From contig DGTC01000040.1 of assembly GCA_002394205.1 (NCBI GenBank), positions 1-6,335 on the forward strand: a DNA stretch of 6,335 nucleotides, given 5' to 3'. This stretch comes from Lachnospira sp. UBA4346. Lineage in GTDB: Bacteria; Bacillota; Clostridia; Lachnospirales; Lachnospiraceae. The translations under genes and the position numbers were made by a program. The notes under the pieces were generated by a model that was not told the origin of the DNA, did not search any database, and saw only the letters and a program-made list of their open reading frames with translations. Shown here one piece after another: positions 5,055 through 6,335 of this stretch (positions are counted from its first letter, which is position 1; every line of letters begins with the position of its first letter).

Positions 5055-6335
5055 TTATCCATTAATGATGTATTCATAAATATCTTCGCGCACCGGTTCA
5101 TCTAATATCCATTCAATTTCAACGGCTGTTTTCGTGGTATTATTCATTGTGAACTCTTTTGCCTTCCCACTTGCTCTCATATGTCCCAAATAATAGAATT
5201 CTTTAGAAATCTTATCATCTTTATTCTTTCGCACAAATAACTCGACTTGAATTCCTCTTTGTTTGGCATTTAAGAAATTCTGCACATCCTCAGAATTCAT
5301 ACTTCTTCCTGATTTTGAAATTGCAATCAAACTCTTACTGCTCGTAAAATGATCTTCGTATTTCGTTGTATCACTAATATCTTCAGACTTATCATAATTG
5401 ATAAATACCGGAAAAGTTCTAGTCTTTTTATCATATTTATATCCACCAATATTTAATGGAACTTCATTATTTTCCCAATTAAGAAGTCTACACACATCTT
5501 CATATGTATACTTCTGATACAGCACCAAATCCGTATTATCATAGGTCTGACTATAATCTCTTTCATTCCGATGAATTCCAAATGTAATCAATTCTTGAAC
5601 AATTTCATAAAAATCTGGATTCTGTAACATTTGTGTAAATTGTCTGCTTGGACGAAAATCTCCTGTCTGTACATCTGGTTCTATAAATACACACTGTTGA
5701 TACGTCTTTTTACCACTTCCTGCCGGAAATTCATTTGTCATAATATTCACAATGTTTTTCTGCTGGTTCTGACCGACTTCTTTTCCATATTTTACGCGCA
5801 TATCTTTGGATAATTGTGAAAATAGCCCTAATTTAGACATCCCTTTCACATAACCTAAAAGTCGTTTTAATAACTGCAATTCCTGTATACGCTTTCCATT
5901 TGCAAGCTTTTTAGAAAGAAATTCTACAATCTTTTCTTCATCTTCTGATAAACGTATCGTATATTCTTTTTCATACTTTACCAAAAACTTATAATAAGAT
6001 CCTAGACTATTATTGTCAAAAATCCGAAGAACATCCATTTCACCATATATGTCAAAATCTATCAAATGCGGAATTCTTCCCAACTTATTCTTTAGATTTG
6101 TATAATTTTCACGTAACAATTTCACGTCACTAAAATTCGCATTATCTACCGATTCAAAAATCTTCCTTCGGCTAATTTCATCAAAATGAATGGTTGATGC
6201 TCCTGGAATCACTCTTCCGCCTTCCATCAGATAACGGCGAAGATTATCTTTGTTATAAGAACGATCTCCTGACAATGCAATTGGAATCATAAAATTATTG
6301 TTATAATTTCCAATAAAATCAAGAACAACAACATA
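5055..6335 (-). CDS. C-terminal part of a DUF3427 helicase, probable SauUSI-type (type IV) modification-dependent restriction enzyme; start beyond the right edge
   Basis: The last 426 codons of a large protein. The frame stays open through the right edge: before the ATG at 6290, fifteen more in-frame codons read YVVVLDFIGNYNNNF, a stretch seen at the end of the helicase C domain of such proteins, so 6290 is not the start. Numbering from the edge, a helical linker (about 20-230) leads to a DUF3427 domain with YTYEDVCRLLNW (276-287), NIGGYKYD (295-302), FPVFINYDK (308-316), KYEDHF (325-330) and LFVRKNKDDKISKEFYYLG (366-384). Known proteins of this type, such as SauUSI of Staphylococcus aureus (about 950 residues), join an N-terminal PLD nuclease, a superfamily II helicase and this domain, which is thought to recognise modified cytosine in DNA. 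The nuclease and helicase motifs would lie off the window and cannot be checked. The frame is intact to the stop, so the visible part is not a pseudogene. Confidence 0.8.
   Translation of the reverse strand, partial: YVVVLDFIGNYNNNFMIPIALSGDRSYNKDNLRRYLMEGGRVIPGASTIHFDEISRRKIFESVDNANFSDVKLLRENYTNLKNKLGRIPHLIDFDIYGEMDVLRIFDNNSLGSYYKFLVKYEKEYTIRLSEDEEKIVEFLSKKLANGKRIQELQLLKRLLGYVKGMSKLGLFSQLSKDMRVKYGKEVGQNQQKNIVNIMTNEFPAGSGKKTYQQCVFIEPDVQTGDFRPSRQFTQMLQNPDFYEIVQELITFGIHRNERDYSQTYDNTDLVLYQKYTYEDVCRLLNWENNEVPLNIGGYKYDKKTRTFPVFINYDKSEDISDTTKYEDHFTSSKSLIAISKSGRSMNSEDVQNFLNAKQRGIQVELFVRKNKDDKISKEFYYLGHMRASGKAKEFTMNNTTKTAVEIEWILDEPVREDIYEYIING

Noticed and set aside
5631..5813. Open frame on the plus strand inside the DUF3427 gene
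   Set aside because: It is antisense to a conserved domain protein, without a ribosome binding site.

Overview
The window looks like AT-rich chromosomal DNA from a Firmicute. Ribosome binding sites are strong (AGGAGG type), promoters are of the TTGnnn/TATAAT kind, and reading frames are AT-rich. A small YjfB-type motility protein, a divergent FliD-like flagellar protein with an unusual conserved-looking tail, a YitT/DUF2179 transporter and an MsmK/UgpC-like sugar ABC ATPase together suggest a motile gut clostridium, probably of the Lachnospiraceae (Roseburia/Agathobacter-like). That placement is inference from gene content, not a database result.

Layout. Positions 1-240 (minus) hold the first 80 codons of a sugar ABC transporter ATPase, which runs off the left edge; it has its own upstream region with palindromes and a weak promoter. 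Positions 381-1352 (minus) encode a YitT-family membrane protein. A 205-base gap carries a good promoter for the small plus-strand gene yjfB (1558-1743). That gene converges on a minus-strand pair, and a large bidirectional hairpin terminator (about 1776-1836) separates them. The pair is ridA (2839-3216) followed, almost without spacing, by a CPBP-family membrane protease (1903-2832); both are likely transcribed from one near-consensus promoter at 3267-3295. The 348-base divergent gap 3217-3564 holds that promoter, several AT-rich inverted repeats, and a promoter plus a foldable 5' leader for the plus-strand FliD-like gene (3565-4884). A strong bidirectional terminator (4940-4977) closes that gene. 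The right end (5055-6335, minus) is the C-terminal 426 codons of a helicase-type protein ending in a DUF3427 domain, the architecture of the SauUSI-type modification-dependent (type IV) restriction enzymes. Its start lies beyond the right edge.

How the genes work together. Most of the window is housekeeping (enamine/imine detoxification, sugar uptake, membrane proteins) with two separate single-gene motility units outside any flagellar operon. The points most worth following are the DUF3427 restriction-type gene, the FliD-like protein without a recognisable canonical N-terminus, and the leader of that gene, which can form two mutually exclusive pairings, one of them enclosing the ribosome binding site. 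I found no RNA genes, CRISPR arrays, insertion sequences or attachment sites.
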